Part shown: piece by piece, positions 23,337 to 32,584 of the stretch | Layout: each line of letters starts with the position of its first letter | How positions within the stretch are numbered: position 1 is the stretch's first letter | Source: Paenisporosarcina quisquiliarum_A | Lineage (GTDB): Bacteria; Bacillota; Bacilli; Bacillales_A; Planococcaceae | Length of the DNA: 64,000 nt | Assembly: GCF_043641925.1 (NCBI RefSeq) | Contig: NZ_JBHZRU010000001.1 | Location: 124,001-188,000 of the forward strand | Direction: 5' to 3' | The notes under the pieces: model-generated | The model's input: only the letters and a program-made list of their open reading frames with translations | Told to the model about the DNA's origin: nothing | Databases searched by the model: none | Translations under genes and position numbers: made by a program

Positions 23337-25229
23337 ATGACAGCGGCGTCTTTTTCTTCTATTCAGCCTAATATGCGATCACAATCTGTGTCTGAACAAC
23401 CTCTCTCTTTAAAGCAGGGACAAGTATTTCATGGCAATATAAAAAAATTGTATCCAAATCAAACGGCTGAAGTGCAAGTAGGAAATCAAAAAATGATCGC
23501 CAAGCTTGAAGTCCCACTAAAGGCTGGCGACTCACATTATTTTCAAGTAACAAGTGTTAAGCCAGAGTTGCAACTAAAAGTTGTAACAGGAGCTCTGCCA
23601 CAAACGTCGTCTCCTTCTGTGCAAATTCAACAATTAATGGATTCGCTTCAATTGCCTAAAACTCCGACAATGCAAGCGCTAGTTCAACATATGGTGAAGG
23701 AACAAATTCCTTTGTCCAAAGACCAACTAGTACAAGCAGAACAATGGATAAAAAATCTGCCGCCCCAAGTGAAACTGGCAGATGCAGTGCAAGCTCTTCA
23801 ACGAATGAGTGAGATGAAATTACCTTTTACAAATGAGATATTTCGATCAATCATCAGTGGTGGTGATAAAACAGGACTCAATACGTTATTGGATTCACTA
23901 AAACAAACGCTTCAATCTGACCAATCGCTACCACCCGTTCAAAAAGCTGCAATTCAACAAACACTAAATCAGATTACACAACCATTGTCTAAGGAACTTG
24001 GTGGCACCATTGTTGGCAAGGCTTTGGAGACATTATTGTCACCGAATTCTTCTGTAAGTGATAAATCTAGTTTATTAAGCATGTTAAAAGAAGTAGGTCT
24101 TGTTCCAAAGCAGGCATCCATCTCTAATTTTTTGAACCCGTCTTCCACTATAAGTGCAAGCTCAAAAACAGAGAGTCAAGGAACGATTGGTCAGCAATTA
24201 ATTCAGTTGCATCAATCAACACCTAGTCAAGTACAAACGAATGTCCAGGCGTTACAAACTTCGATTCAGCAAAACCAATTATTATCGAATGAAGTCAAAC
24301 TTCAATTGCAAACACAATTACAACGTTTAGAAAATACACCAGTAAATTCACAAGCTTGGAAAACAAGTGTGAAGACAATGACAAATGAAATCGTGAAAGC
24401 ATTTGCTTCACTTAGCCAAACAGCACCTTTGCAAACTGATGTTCAAGGCAATGCGCCTAAGGAGCATATTTTGTCCCTACTACAATCTTTAAATGGAACC
24501 GCTCCAAACTCAAAAGTATTTCAGCAACTAACTTCAGTAGCTAGCCAATCTACTCAGATACCCGTTCAACAAGTGTTAAGTCAGGCGGAATTAGCTGTCC
24601 AATCTGGAGTGAATCAGAAAACAATTGAATTGGCGATGAAGCAAGTCTTACAAGATTTAGGATTCTCCTATGAAGCTAAGTTAGGACAATTAGGTAGTAA
24701 CCTTACACAAATGAGTGAAACACTTAAGCCGCAACTATTGGCTTTATTACAAGACCCAAGTATTTCTATGCCAATGAAAGAAGTTGCTGACACCATTATT
24801 ACTCGAATGAATGGACTTCAAATTTTATCAGGTGAAAATGGTCCTCAACATCAATTGCTTATGCAAGTTCCACTTGATTTCTTAGGGAAGAAAATGGATG
24901 CTACGCTTCAATGGAATGGCCGCATGAAGGAAGATGGAAAAATTGATTCGAACTATGCTCGTGTTATGTTTTATTTGGATTTAAATGCTCTTAAAGAAAC
25001 CGTTATTGATATGCAAGTTCAAAATCGAGTGGTTACCGTTACGATATTTAATGAAAATGATGCCTTACAAGCGGTTGCAGAACCGTTTAAAGATGCACTA
25101 AAAGATGGTTTGCAAGCACTGGATTATCAATTATCGGGTGTCTTTATGAAACAGTTTGAAAAACAACCGATTCCAGGACTCGATCGTCAACATCAAGTGC
25201 CTACACAAGGAGTCGATATTAAGATATGA
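23337..25229 (+). CDS. ylqG: FliK-like protein YlqG
   Basis: This 630-residue protein is unstudied. It is rich in glutamine, serine and leucine and has no membrane helix. An N-terminal beta domain (about residues 14-75, GQVFHGNIKKLYPNQTAEVQ to YFQVTSVKPELQLKV) is of the type seen at the start of some FliK-like proteins. The last 130 residues resemble the FliK hook-length switch domain (MFYLDLNALKETVIDMQVQN, then VVTVTIFNENDALQA). It overlaps ylqH by 4 bases, and ylqH resembles the FlhB domain that FliK contacts. ATG at 23337 follows AAAGGAGGGGG; the frame upstream to 23316 contains that site. A role in export switching is inferred. Confidence 0.75.
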   Translation: MTAASFSSIQPNMRSQSVSEQPLSLKQGQVFHGNIKKLYPNQTAEVQVGNQKMIAKLEVPLKAGDSHYFQVTSVKPELQLKVVTGALPQTSSPSVQIQQLMDSLQLPKTPTMQALVQHMVKEQIPLSKDQLVQAEQWIKNLPPQVKLADAVQALQRMSEMKLPFTNEIFRSIISGGDKTGLNTLLDSLKQTLQSDQSLPPVQKAAIQQTLNQITQPLSKELGGTIVGKALETLLSPNSSVSDKSSLLSMLKEVGLVPKQASISNFLNPSSTISASSKTESQGTIGQQLIQLHQSTPSQVQTNVQALQTSIQQNQLLSNEVKLQLQTQLQRLENTPVNSQAWKTSVKTMTNEIVKAFASLSQTAPLQTDVQGNAPKEHILSLLQSLNGTAPNSKVFQQLTSVASQSTQIPVQQVLSQAELAVQSGVNQKTIELAMKQVLQDLGFSYEAKLGQLGSNLTQMSETLKPQLLALLQDPSISMPMKEVADTIITRMNGLQILSGENGPQHQLLMQVPLDFLGKKMDATLQWNGRMKEDGKIDSNYARVMFYLDLNALKETVIDMQVQNRVVTVTIFNENDALQAVAEPFKDALKDGLQALDYQLSGVFMKQFEKQPIPGLDRQHQVPTQGVDIKI

Positions 25230-25513
25230 ATGAAGAGCAACTAAGAAGAAAAGAAGCCATTGCCCTCACATATAAGCCAGATGCTGAAAATGCTCCTGTC
25301 ATTATTGCAAAAGGAAAAGGGAAAATTGCGGAAAACATTTTAAAAAAAGCACAAGAAAACCAAATACCGATACAAGAGGATCCGAGTTTAGTGTCTTTGC
25401 TCGGTCAACTGAACATTAATGAATCAATCCCGGAAGAATTATATCAAGCGGTTGCTGAAGTATTCGCCTTTATTTACCGGATTGATCAAACGCAAGGGTT
25501 AAAAAGAAGATAA
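25226..25513 (+). CDS. ylqH: Free-standing FlhB C-terminal-like protein YlqH
   Basis: This 95-residue soluble protein matches only the cytoplasmic C-terminal part of FlhB. Its start, KEAIALTYKPDAENAPVIIA, lines up with the FlhB segment right after the NPTH self-cleavage site at 54226-54237 (YAIALKYEDGQMDAPVVVA). Its end, ELYQAVAEVFAFIYRID, matches FlhB FKAVAEILAYVYRIK. It thus looks like a naturally pre-cut FlhB switch fragment, lacking membrane helices and the cleavage site. It is translationally coupled to the FliK-like ylqG. In B. subtilis the homologue can partly replace FlhB function according to my recollection of the literature; that point should be checked. Confidence 0.88.
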   Translation: MNEEQLRRKEAIALTYKPDAENAPVIIAKGKGKIAENILKKAQENQIPIQEDPSLVSLLGQLNINESIPEELYQAVAEVFAFIYRIDQTQGLKRR

Positions 25514-25562
25514 AAGAGATCTTTCGTTACCATCGCTAGATGGACGAAAGATCTCTTTTTTA
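25512..25562 (+). terminator. Terminator of rnhB-ylqG-ylqH
   Basis: AAAAGAGATCTTTCGT (25512-25527) pairs perfectly with ACGAAAGATCTCTTTT (25544-25559), with a further CCATC/GATGG inner stem. It starts within the ylqH stop and ends in T. Confidence 0.95.
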
Positions 25563-25571
25563 TTGTCGAAA
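25563..25571 (+). promoter_or_regulatory. Spo0A-box-like site
   Basis: TTGTCGAAA contains the full 0A box TGTCGAA. It lies directly after the ylqH terminator and about 90 bases before the sucC -35 box. A single site of this length can occur by chance. Confidence 0.3.
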
Positions 25572-25659
25572 GGTAGCTGGAATGCGTATCAAACTGTTTC
25601 GTCATAAAACGACAAGAAGTCGGAATATTTGATGTTTTACGTGTTATAGCAGTCTTATG

Positions 25660-25689
25660 TGGACATTGTATGACAGGTTTTATACAATG
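25660..25689 (+). promoter_or_regulatory. Promoter of sucCD with an internal inverted repeat
   Basis: TGGACA (25660-25665) and TACAAT (25683-25688) are 17 bases apart. CATTGTAT (25664-25671) and ATACAATG (25682-25689) form a perfect inverted repeat with a 10-base spacer between and over these boxes, a likely operator position. Confidence 0.5.
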
Positions 25690-25736
25690 GTAAAGGTAGT
25701 AAATTACTTGACAGAAGTTTGATTGGAGGATGTAAA

Positions 25737-26897
25737 ATGAATATCCATGAATATCAAGGTAAACAACTCCTCAGACAATATGGTGTCGCAGTGTCGAGCG
25801 GTTTAGTTGCTTTTTCTCCTGAAGAAGCGGTAAAAGTTGCAAAAGAACTTGGCACAGACGTTGTCGTGGTGAAAGCTCAAATCCACGCAGGTGGTCGTGG
25901 TAAAGCTGGCGGTGTTAAAATCGCGAAGAACTTAGATGAAGTTCGTACATACGCGAAAGAACTTCTTGGGAAAGTACTTGTTACTCATCAAACAGGTCCT
26001 GAAGGAAAAGAAATTAAGCGTCTTCTTGTTGAAGAAGGTTGCGACATTAAAAAAGAGTACTACTTAGGTTTAGTACTTGACCGTGCCACTTCTCGTGTAA
26101 CTCTTATGGGTTCTGAAGAAGGCGGAATGGATATTGAAGAAGTTGCAGAAGCAACTCCTGAAAAAATCTTTAAAGAAGTTATCGATCCTGTTGTTGGATT
26201 GACTGGTTTCCAAGCTCGTCGTATGGCTTTCAACATGAACATTCCAGCTAACTTAGTTAACAAAGCTGTGAAATTCATGCTTGGTCTTTACCAAGTATTT
26301 GTTGAAAAAGATGCGGCAATCGTAGAAATCAACCCATTAGTAGTTACTGGTGGTGGGGACGTTATGGCACTTGATGCGAAGTTTAACTTCGATGCAAATG
26401 CTCTATACCGTCACAAAGATATCTTAGAATTACGTGACTATGATGAAGAAGATGCAAAAGAAATTGAAGCATCTAAATATGACCTTAGCTATATTTCTTT
26501 AGATGGAAACATCGGATGTATGGTTAACGGTGCTGGACTAGCTATGGCAACAATGGATACAATCAGCTATTACGGCGGATCACCCGCTAACTTCCTTGAC
26601 GTTGGGGGCGGCGCGACTGCTGAGAAAGTAACGGAAGCATTCAAAATCATCTTATCTGACAAAAATGTTAAAGGTATTTTCGTTAACATCTTTGGTGGAA
26701 TTATGAAGTGTGACGTTATTGCTGAAGGTGTAATCACAGCTGCTAAAGAAGTTGGATTACAAGTACCATTAGTTGTTCGTTTAGAAGGTACAAACGTAGA
26801 ACTTGGTAAAAAATTATTGAACGAATCTGGCTTAAACATTATTGCGGCTGGCTCTATGGCTGATGGCGCGCAAAAAATTGTTGAACTAGTAGGCTAA
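25737..26897 (+). CDS. sucC: Succinate-CoA ligase, ADP-forming, beta subunit
   Basis: This 386-residue subunit binds nucleotide and succinate in the citric-acid cycle step between succinyl-CoA and succinate. It begins MNIHEYQGKQLLRQYGV and has the ATP-grasp blocks KAQIHAGGRGKAGGVK and EINPLVV, and the C-terminal CoA-ligase domain (FVNIFGGIMKCD). ATG at 25737 follows GGAGGATG. Codons here are unusually biased towards a few synonyms, as expected for a highly expressed gene. sucD follows after 18 bases. Confidence 0.97.
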   Translation: MNIHEYQGKQLLRQYGVAVSSGLVAFSPEEAVKVAKELGTDVVVVKAQIHAGGRGKAGGVKIAKNLDEVRTYAKELLGKVLVTHQTGPEGKEIKRLLVEEGCDIKKEYYLGLVLDRATSRVTLMGSEEGGMDIEEVAEATPEKIFKEVIDPVVGLTGFQARRMAFNMNIPANLVNKAVKFMLGLYQVFVEKDAAIVEINPLVVTGGGDVMALDAKFNFDANALYRHKDILELRDYDEEDAKEIEASKYDLSYISLDGNIGCMVNGAGLAMATMDTISYYGGSPANFLDVGGGATAEKVTEAFKIILSDKNVKGIFVNIFGGIMKCDVIAEGVITAAKEVGLQVPLVVRLEGTNVELGKKLLNESGLNIIAAGSMADGAQKIVELVG

Positions 26898-26915
26898 GAA
26901 AGGCAGGGACAAAAG

Positions 26916-27818
26916 ATGAGCGTATATATTAATAAAGATACGAAAGTACTCGTACAAGGTATCACGGGATCAACTGCTCTTTTCCATACAAAGCAAATGC
27001 TTGAATATGGAACTAAAATCGTCGCTGGTGTTACTCCAGGTAAAGGCGGAACTGAAGCTGAAGGCGTTCCCGTTTTCAATACAGTAGAAGAAGCTGTTAA
27101 AGCAACAGGCGCTAATGTGTCAGTTATTTATGTACCAGCTCCATTCGCTGCAGATGCAATTCTAGAAGCTGTTGATGCTGACTTAGATATGGCGATTTGT
27201 ATCACTGAACATATTCCAGTATTGGATATGGTAAAAGTGAAGCGTTATATGGAAGGCAAAAAAACGCGTTTAGTCGGACCTAACTGCCCAGGTGTTATTA
27301 CACCTGAAGAATGTAAAATTGGTATTATGCCTGGATACATTCACAAAAAAGGCCATGTAGGCGTAGTTTCTCGTTCTGGTACACTTACTTATGAAGCAGT
27401 ACACCAACTTTCTCAAGAAGGAATTGGACAAAGTACAGCTGTAGGTATCGGTGGAGACCCAGTAAACGGAACTGACTTTATTGATGCACTTTCTGCATTC
27501 AATGAAGATCCAGATACGTATGCAGTAGTTATGATTGGTGAAATCGGCGGAACAGCGGAAGAAGAAGCTGCTGAGTGGATTAAAGCAAACATGACAAAAC
27601 CGGTAGTAGGATTTATCGGTGGTCAAACAGCTCCAGAAGGTAAACGTATGGGCCATGCCGGTGCAATTATCTCTGGTGGTAAAGGTACAGCTGCTGAAAA
27701 AATCAAAGCAATGAATGCTGCAGGTATGGAAGTTGCAGCTACTCCATCTGTTATTGGTGAAACTTTAATTAAAGTAATTAAAGAAAAAGGCTTGTACGAT
27801 CAATGTAAAACACATTAA
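26916..27818 (+). CDS. sucD: Succinate-CoA ligase, alpha subunit
   Basis: This 300-residue subunit binds CoA and carries the phosphohistidine of the reaction. It begins MSVYINKDTKVLVQGITGS. The CoA-binding Rossmann part has GVTPGKGG, and the active histidine is in GKRMGHAGAIISGGKGTA. It has a normal length and is co-transcribed with sucC, ending at a strong terminator. Confidence 0.97.
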   Translation: MSVYINKDTKVLVQGITGSTALFHTKQMLEYGTKIVAGVTPGKGGTEAEGVPVFNTVEEAVKATGANVSVIYVPAPFAADAILEAVDADLDMAICITEHIPVLDMVKVKRYMEGKKTRLVGPNCPGVITPEECKIGIMPGYIHKKGHVGVVSRSGTLTYEAVHQLSQEGIGQSTAVGIGGDPVNGTDFIDALSAFNEDPDTYAVVMIGEIGGTAEEEAAEWIKANMTKPVVGFIGGQTAPEGKRMGHAGAIISGGKGTAAEKIKAMNAAGMEVAATPSVIGETLIKVIKEKGLYDQCKTH

Positions 27819-27828
27819 TATAATGTTA

Positions 27829-27861
27829 AGCGGCACATCAACCGATGTGTCGCTTTTTTTT
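27829..27861 (+). terminator. Terminator of sucCD
   Basis: AGCGGCACATC (27829-27839) pairs with GATGTGTCGCT (27844-27854) around AACC, followed by a run of seven or more T. Confidence 0.94.
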
Positions 27862-27904
27862 CGATATAAACCTGAATAGTATTGGATGAAAAAGGAGGAA
27901 ACGA

Positions 27905-28801
27905 ATGAATGATGATCAGTTTAAGCAACGTTTACTAGCACTGCACTATGTTTTTCCGGTGCCGCTAAACAGACTTACCCCACTTCTTCAGGTAGATCCT
28001 GAGTTAGAGTCTGTCGACAAAATGCCAATCCATCAACTTTCCCACTTATTAAAATTATCTTATGAACGAACAGTAAGATTTCAAAAATCATATGATAAAT
28101 CGCTAGAAACCCCACTTCTGCGAGCATATGAAAAGCATCAAATTACCCCCATTTTATTTAATGAACCCACTTACCCTAAACAATTATTAACGTTATATGA
28201 TCCGCCAGCTATTTTGTATGCAAGAGGAAAAATCGGCTATTTAAAAGAACAATTATTTGTTGCGATTATTGGATCTCGAGAAGCAACGGCATACTCTCTA
28301 GAAGCGATGAACTTTATTATCCCTCCACTAATCAAGGACAAGGTTGTGATTGTTAGTGGACTAGCTAAAGGGGCTGACGCAATGGCTCATACTACTACCA
28401 ACAATCTTGGAGGTAAAACGATTGCTGTTGTTGGACATGGTTTATTTACGCAATACCCGAAAGAAAATCGTGTGTTATTTCATACCATGGAACAACATCA
28501 ATTAATTTTGACTGAATATCCACCCTATGTAACGCCAAAAAAATGGACTTTTCCTATGAGAAATCGAATAATAAGTGGATTATCTCATGCAGTGGTAGTT
28601 ACAGAAGCAAAAGAAAAGAGTGGAACGGTTAGTACAATGCAACATGCAATTGATAACGGCAAGGACGTATTTTGTGTTCCAGGCTCCATATCTTCAGAGT
28701 TGTCAGTTGGTCCTCATTTACTTATGCTTGAAGGAGCAAAACCCGTGTGGAACGGCTTCCAAATTCTTGAAGAACTAAAACAAAATGTGCATCAAAGTTG
28801 A
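27905..28801 (+). CDS. dprA: DNA-processing protein DprA
   Basis: This 298-residue protein loads RecA on incoming single strands during natural transformation. The Rossmann-like core shows IGSREATAYS, VSGLAKGADAMAH, GKTIAVVGHGL, ILTEYPP, MRNRIISGLS and ESGTVSTMQHA-like blocks. It lacks a C-terminal winged helix, as in B. subtilis. It starts after AAAAAGGAGG. It stands alone between sucCD and topA, the conserved Bacillus location. No terminator was seen after it. Confidence 0.94.
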   Translation: MNDDQFKQRLLALHYVFPVPLNRLTPLLQVDPELESVDKMPIHQLSHLLKLSYERTVRFQKSYDKSLETPLLRAYEKHQITPILFNEPTYPKQLLTLYDPPAILYARGKIGYLKEQLFVAIIGSREATAYSLEAMNFIIPPLIKDKVVIVSGLAKGADAMAHTTTNNLGGKTIAVVGHGLFTQYPKENRVLFHTMEQHQLILTEYPPYVTPKKWTFPMRNRIISGLSHAVVVTEAKEKSGTVSTMQHAIDNGKDVFCVPGSISSELSVGPHLLMLEGAKPVWNGFQILEELKQNVHQS

Positions 28802-28819
28802 CACATAAATGAAAAATGG

Positions 28820-28848
28820 TTGCAATCTACTGCAATCTGTTATACATT
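28820..28848 (+). promoter_or_regulatory. Probable promoter of topA
   Basis: TTGCAA (28820-28825) and TACATT (28843-28848) have 17-base spacing. TGCAATCT occurs twice, exactly 10 bases apart (28821 and 28831), between the boxes. Confidence 0.5.
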
Positions 28849-28905
28849 TTGCAACAGGTATTTCTTTTATTGATTTATTAGGAACCTCTATAAGGAGGCA
28901 CATAC

Positions 28906-30981
28906 ATGTCGGATTTTTTAGTGATTGTAGAATCGCCAGCCAAAGCGAAGACGATTGAACGTTACCTTGGCAAAAAATATAAAGTTAAAGCATCACTTGG
29001 TCATGTGCGTGATTTGCCGCGAAGTCAAATGGGTGTAGATGTTGAGAATAACTATTCTCCGAAATACATTACAATCCGCGGAAAAGGCCCCGTAATGCAA
29101 GATTTGAAATCAGCAGCTAAAAAAGCGAAGAAAATTTATCTCGCAGCTGACCCGGATCGCGAAGGTGAAGCAATTGCTTGGCATCTCGCGAACTCATTGA
29201 ACATTGATATTGAATCAGATTGTCGTGTTGTATTTAATGAAATTACAAAAGAAGCAATAAAAGAATCTTTTAAAAATCCTCGTCCGATTGATATGGACCT
29301 TGTTGATTCACAGCAAGCTCGAAGAATTCTTGATCGACTTGTTGGATACAACATTAGTCCAATACTATGGAAGAAAGTCAAAAAAGGACTCTCTGCTGGA
29401 CGTGTTCAATCAGTTGCTCTACGTCTAATTATTGATCGTGAAAACGAAATTAAGACGTTCCAACCTGAAGAGTACTGGTCCATTGAGGGGAACTTTGAAA
29501 AAGGTAAAAAACCTTTCGACGCCGTTTATTTTGGAAATGGCAAAGAAAAAGTCAAACTAACAAACGAACAACAGGTAAAAGAAATTTTAAAACAAATAAA
29601 AGGCGATCAGTTCGAAGTGACAAGCGTTGTGAAAAAAGAACGTAAACGTAATCCAGCTCCTTCGTTTACGACATCATCATTGCAACAGGAAGCAGCTCGT
29701 AAACTTAACTTCCGTGCAAGAAAAACAATGATGCTTGCTCAACAATTATATGAAGGTATAAATGTTGGCAAGGAAGGTTCTGTTGGTTTAATAACTTATA
29801 TGCGTACGGATTCAACTCGAATTTCTGATACGGCTAAAAGAGATGCACAATCCTATATTGAAACTGAATATGGAAAAGAATACATCTCAACAACCACAGC
29901 TCCGGTCAAACAATCTAGTAAATCTCAAGATGCGCATGAAGCGATTCGTCCAACAAGTGTATTAAGAGCACCAGATCAATTAAAAGCGATTTTGTCGAAA
30001 GACCAGTTCCGATTATACAAATTAATTTGGGAGCGTTTTTTGGCGAGTCAAATGGCTTCTGCACTATTAGACACTGTAACGGTAGACTTAACAAATCAAG
30101 GTGTCGTCTTTAGAGCAAATGGCTCACAAGTGAAATTCCCTGGTTTCATGAAAGTTTATGTTGAGGGGAATGACGATCAGGTAGAAGAAAAAGATCGTAT
30201 TTTACCGATTATGAATCAAGGCGACATGGTGAAAAAATTAGAGATAGAACCAAAGCAACATTTCACACAACCGCCTCCACGTTATTCAGAGGCTAGACTA
30301 GTCAAAACGCTAGAAGAGTTAGGAATAGGTAGACCTTCTACTTATGCACCTACCCTTGATACCATTCAAAAACGTGGTTATGTAACCCTTGAAGCGAAAA
30401 GATTTATTCCAACTGAACTTGGCGGCATTGTTCATCAACTCGTTCTAGAATTCTTCCCGGATATTATTAATATCGAGTTTACTGCTCAAATGGAAAAAGA
30501 CTTGGATAGTGTGGAAGAAGGACAAGAAAAGTGGGTTCATGTCATCGATAAGTTTTACCAAAACTTCGAGAAGCATGTCATTCATGCTGATAAGGAAATG
30601 GAAAAAGTCGTAATTAAAGATGAACCTGCAGGAGAAGATTGTGAGAAATGTGGATCTGCAATGGTCTTTAAACTAGGACGATACGGTAAATTTATGGCTT
30701 GTAGCAATTTCCCTGAATGTCGAAATACGAAAGCGATCGTTAAGAATATCGATGTGAAGTGTCCGACATGTAAAGAAGGCGAAGTTGTTGAACGCAAGAG
30801 CAAAACGAAACGTATTTTCTACGGATGTGACCGTTATCCAACATGTGATTTTGTTTCTTGGGATAAACCAATTAGCCGACCATGTCCGAAGTGTAATGAA
30901 TTATTAGTTGAGAAAAAGTTGAAAAAAGGAATTCAAATTCAATGTACATCATGTGATTACAAAGAAGATGCACAAGCTTAA
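28906..30981 (+). CDS. topA: DNA topoisomerase I
   Basis: This 691-residue type IA topoisomerase relaxes negative supercoils. The Toprim domain begins VIVESPAKAKTIERYLG and has AADPDREGEAIAWHLA. The active-site tyrosine is near residue 298 in GLITYMRTDSTR. Three C-terminal four-cysteine zinc ribbons are visible, from about residue 580: CEKCGSAM with CSNFPEC, CPTCKEG with CDRYPTC, and CPKCNEL with CTSC. It starts after AAGGAGG. Confidence 0.97.
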   Translation: MSDFLVIVESPAKAKTIERYLGKKYKVKASLGHVRDLPRSQMGVDVENNYSPKYITIRGKGPVMQDLKSAAKKAKKIYLAADPDREGEAIAWHLANSLNIDIESDCRVVFNEITKEAIKESFKNPRPIDMDLVDSQQARRILDRLVGYNISPILWKKVKKGLSAGRVQSVALRLIIDRENEIKTFQPEEYWSIEGNFEKGKKPFDAVYFGNGKEKVKLTNEQQVKEILKQIKGDQFEVTSVVKKERKRNPAPSFTTSSLQQEAARKLNFRARKTMMLAQQLYEGINVGKEGSVGLITYMRTDSTRISDTAKRDAQSYIETEYGKEYISTTTAPVKQSSKSQDAHEAIRPTSVLRAPDQLKAILSKDQFRLYKLIWERFLASQMASALLDTVTVDLTNQGVVFRANGSQVKFPGFMKVYVEGNDDQVEEKDRILPIMNQGDMVKKLEIEPKQHFTQPPPRYSEARLVKTLEELGIGRPSTYAPTLDTIQKRGYVTLEAKRFIPTELGGIVHQLVLEFFPDIINIEFTAQMEKDLDSVEEGQEKWVHVIDKFYQNFEKHVIHADKEMEKVVIKDEPAGEDCEKCGSAMVFKLGRYGKFMACSNFPECRNTKAIVKNIDVKCPTCKEGEVVERKSKTKRIFYGCDRYPTCDFVSWDKPISRPCPKCNELLVEKKLKKGIQIQCTSCDYKEDAQA

Positions 30982-30994
30982 ATAGAAAAGCACA

Positions 30995-31024
30995 AAGCGC
31001 CGTCTTATAATGAGACCGGCGCTT
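30995..31024 (+). terminator. Hairpin after topA
   Basis: AAGCGCCG (30995-31002) pairs with CGGCGCTT (31017-31024). The T run is poor (GTATCTTG), so this is a weak terminator or a bidirectional structure. Confidence 0.55.
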
Positions 31025-31184
31025 GTATCTTGACTTGAATGATTTTAAAGACTGCTTAACTTTTTATTGATCAGTCGGGAAGTATTATTTAGCTGATCTC
31101 TGATTAACTGAATCGCTAAAACTAATAAATAAACAAATCTAAAGAAATAAATTCTATATCGTAAAGAAAAGGTTGGTGTCGAAA

Positions 31185-32492
31185 TTGACAATAGTTAATG
31201 TAATCGGAGCGGGGCTTGCTGGAAGTGAAGCTGCATGGCAAATTGCCAAACGTGGTGTTCAGGTTCGTTTATATGAAATGCGACCAGTTAAACAAACAGC
31301 TGCTCATCATACGGATAAATTTGCGGAATTGGTGTGCTCAAACTCATTACGAGCAAACACATTAACCAATGCTGTCGGCGTTATAAAAGAAGAAATGCGA
31401 ATGCTTGATTCAGTAATTATTGCAGCAGCTGACCAATGTTCGGTTCCTGCAGGGGGTGCACTCGCTGTAGATCGACATGAATTTGCTGCATTTGTAACAG
31501 AAAAAGTGAAGAATCACCCACTCATCGAAGTGATTAATGAAGAAGTTACAGAAATTCCTGAAGGGATAACAATTATTGCGAGTGGTCCACTAACTTCACC
31601 AGCGTTAGCTGAACAAATCCAAAAGTTAACGAGTGAAGATTATTTATACTTCTATGATGCTGCAGCTCCTATTGTTGAAAAAGATAGTATCAACATGGAC
31701 AAGGTATATTTAAAATCTCGTTATGATAAAGGAGAAGCTGCATATTTAAATTGTCCAATGACGGAAGAAGAATTCGACCGCTTTTATGATGCTTTAATTA
31801 CAGCAGAAGTTGTTCCTTTGAAAGAATTTGAAAAAGAGATTTATTTTGAAGGGTGCATGCCTTTTGAAGTAATGGCTGCAAGAGGTAAAAAAACGTTACT
31901 TTTTGGTCCGATGAAACCAGTTGGTCTTGAAGATCCAAAAACAGGAAAGATACCATATGCAGTTGTTCAGCTGCGTCAAGACGATGCTGCTGGGACGTTA
32001 TATAATATTGTTGGTTTTCAGACACATTTAAAATGGGGACCACAAAAAGAAGTATTACAATTAATTCCGGGATTAGAAAACGTTGAAATTGTCCGTTATG
32101 GTGTCATGCACCGAAACACGTTTATCAATTCTCCGCGTGTCTTAAAACCAACTTACCAACTTCAAAATAACGACCAACTTTTCTTTGCCGGTCAAATGAC
32201 AGGTGTCGAAGGGTACGTTGAATCAGCTGGTAGTGGCTTGATAGCGGGCATTAATGCTGCTAAAATGGCATTAGGAGAAGAGGTAGTAACTGTACCTCAT
32301 GAATCAGCGCTAGGAAGCATGGCAAGATATATCACAGAAGCTGATCCAAAGAATTTCCAACCTATGAATGTGAACTTCGGACTGTTCCCACCTCTTTCCA
32401 AAAGATACAAAACAAAGGAAGAACGTGGTTCAAAACATGCTGAACGCGCACTAGCAACAATTCAAAATTTTATGAATACACTATCAGTTTAA
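31185..32492 (+). CDS. trmFO: tRNA uridine(54)-C5 methyltransferase TrmFO
   Basis: This 435-residue flavoenzyme makes ribothymidine at position 54 of tRNAs using methylene-tetrahydrofolate. The FAD-binding motif VNVIGAGLAGSEAAWQIA is at the N-terminus, followed by YEMRPVKQTAAHHTDKFAEL and the catalytic cysteine regions CSNSLRANT and YFEGCMPFEVMA. The start is uncertain: GTG at 31176, TTG at 31173 and TTG at 31185 are in frame. I took 31185 because GGTTGGTG lies a normal distance upstream and the length then equals the B. subtilis protein. Confidence 0.93.
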   Translation: MTIVNVIGAGLAGSEAAWQIAKRGVQVRLYEMRPVKQTAAHHTDKFAELVCSNSLRANTLTNAVGVIKEEMRMLDSVIIAAADQCSVPAGGALAVDRHEFAAFVTEKVKNHPLIEVINEEVTEIPEGITIIASGPLTSPALAEQIQKLTSEDYLYFYDAAAPIVEKDSINMDKVYLKSRYDKGEAAYLNCPMTEEEFDRFYDALITAEVVPLKEFEKEIYFEGCMPFEVMAARGKKTLLFGPMKPVGLEDPKTGKIPYAVVQLRQDDAAGTLYNIVGFQTHLKWGPQKEVLQLIPGLENVEIVRYGVMHRNTFINSPRVLKPTYQLQNNDQLFFAGQMTGVEGYVESAGSGLIAGINAAKMALGEEVVTVPHESALGSMARYITEADPKNFQPMNVNFGLFPPLSKRYKTKEERGSKHAERALATIQNFMNTLSV

Positions 32493-32497
32493 TTGCG

Positions 32498-32535
32498 AAA
32501 AGCCTCTAATTGTTGTTATAATTTAGAGGCTTTTT
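32498..32535 (+). terminator. Terminator of trmFO
   Basis: AAAAGCCTCTAA (32498-32509) pairs with TTAGAGGCTTTT (32523-32534), followed by T-rich sequence. Confidence 0.93.
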
Positions 32536-32584
32536 ATTTTACTGATTATAAAGTATATGATTTGATTGAATATCAGTATAAGAA

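Noticed and set aside
28101..28801. dprA as a truncated gene, since no C-terminal DNA-binding domain is seen
   Set aside because: The B. subtilis protein has about the same length and also lacks that domain, so this is the normal form.
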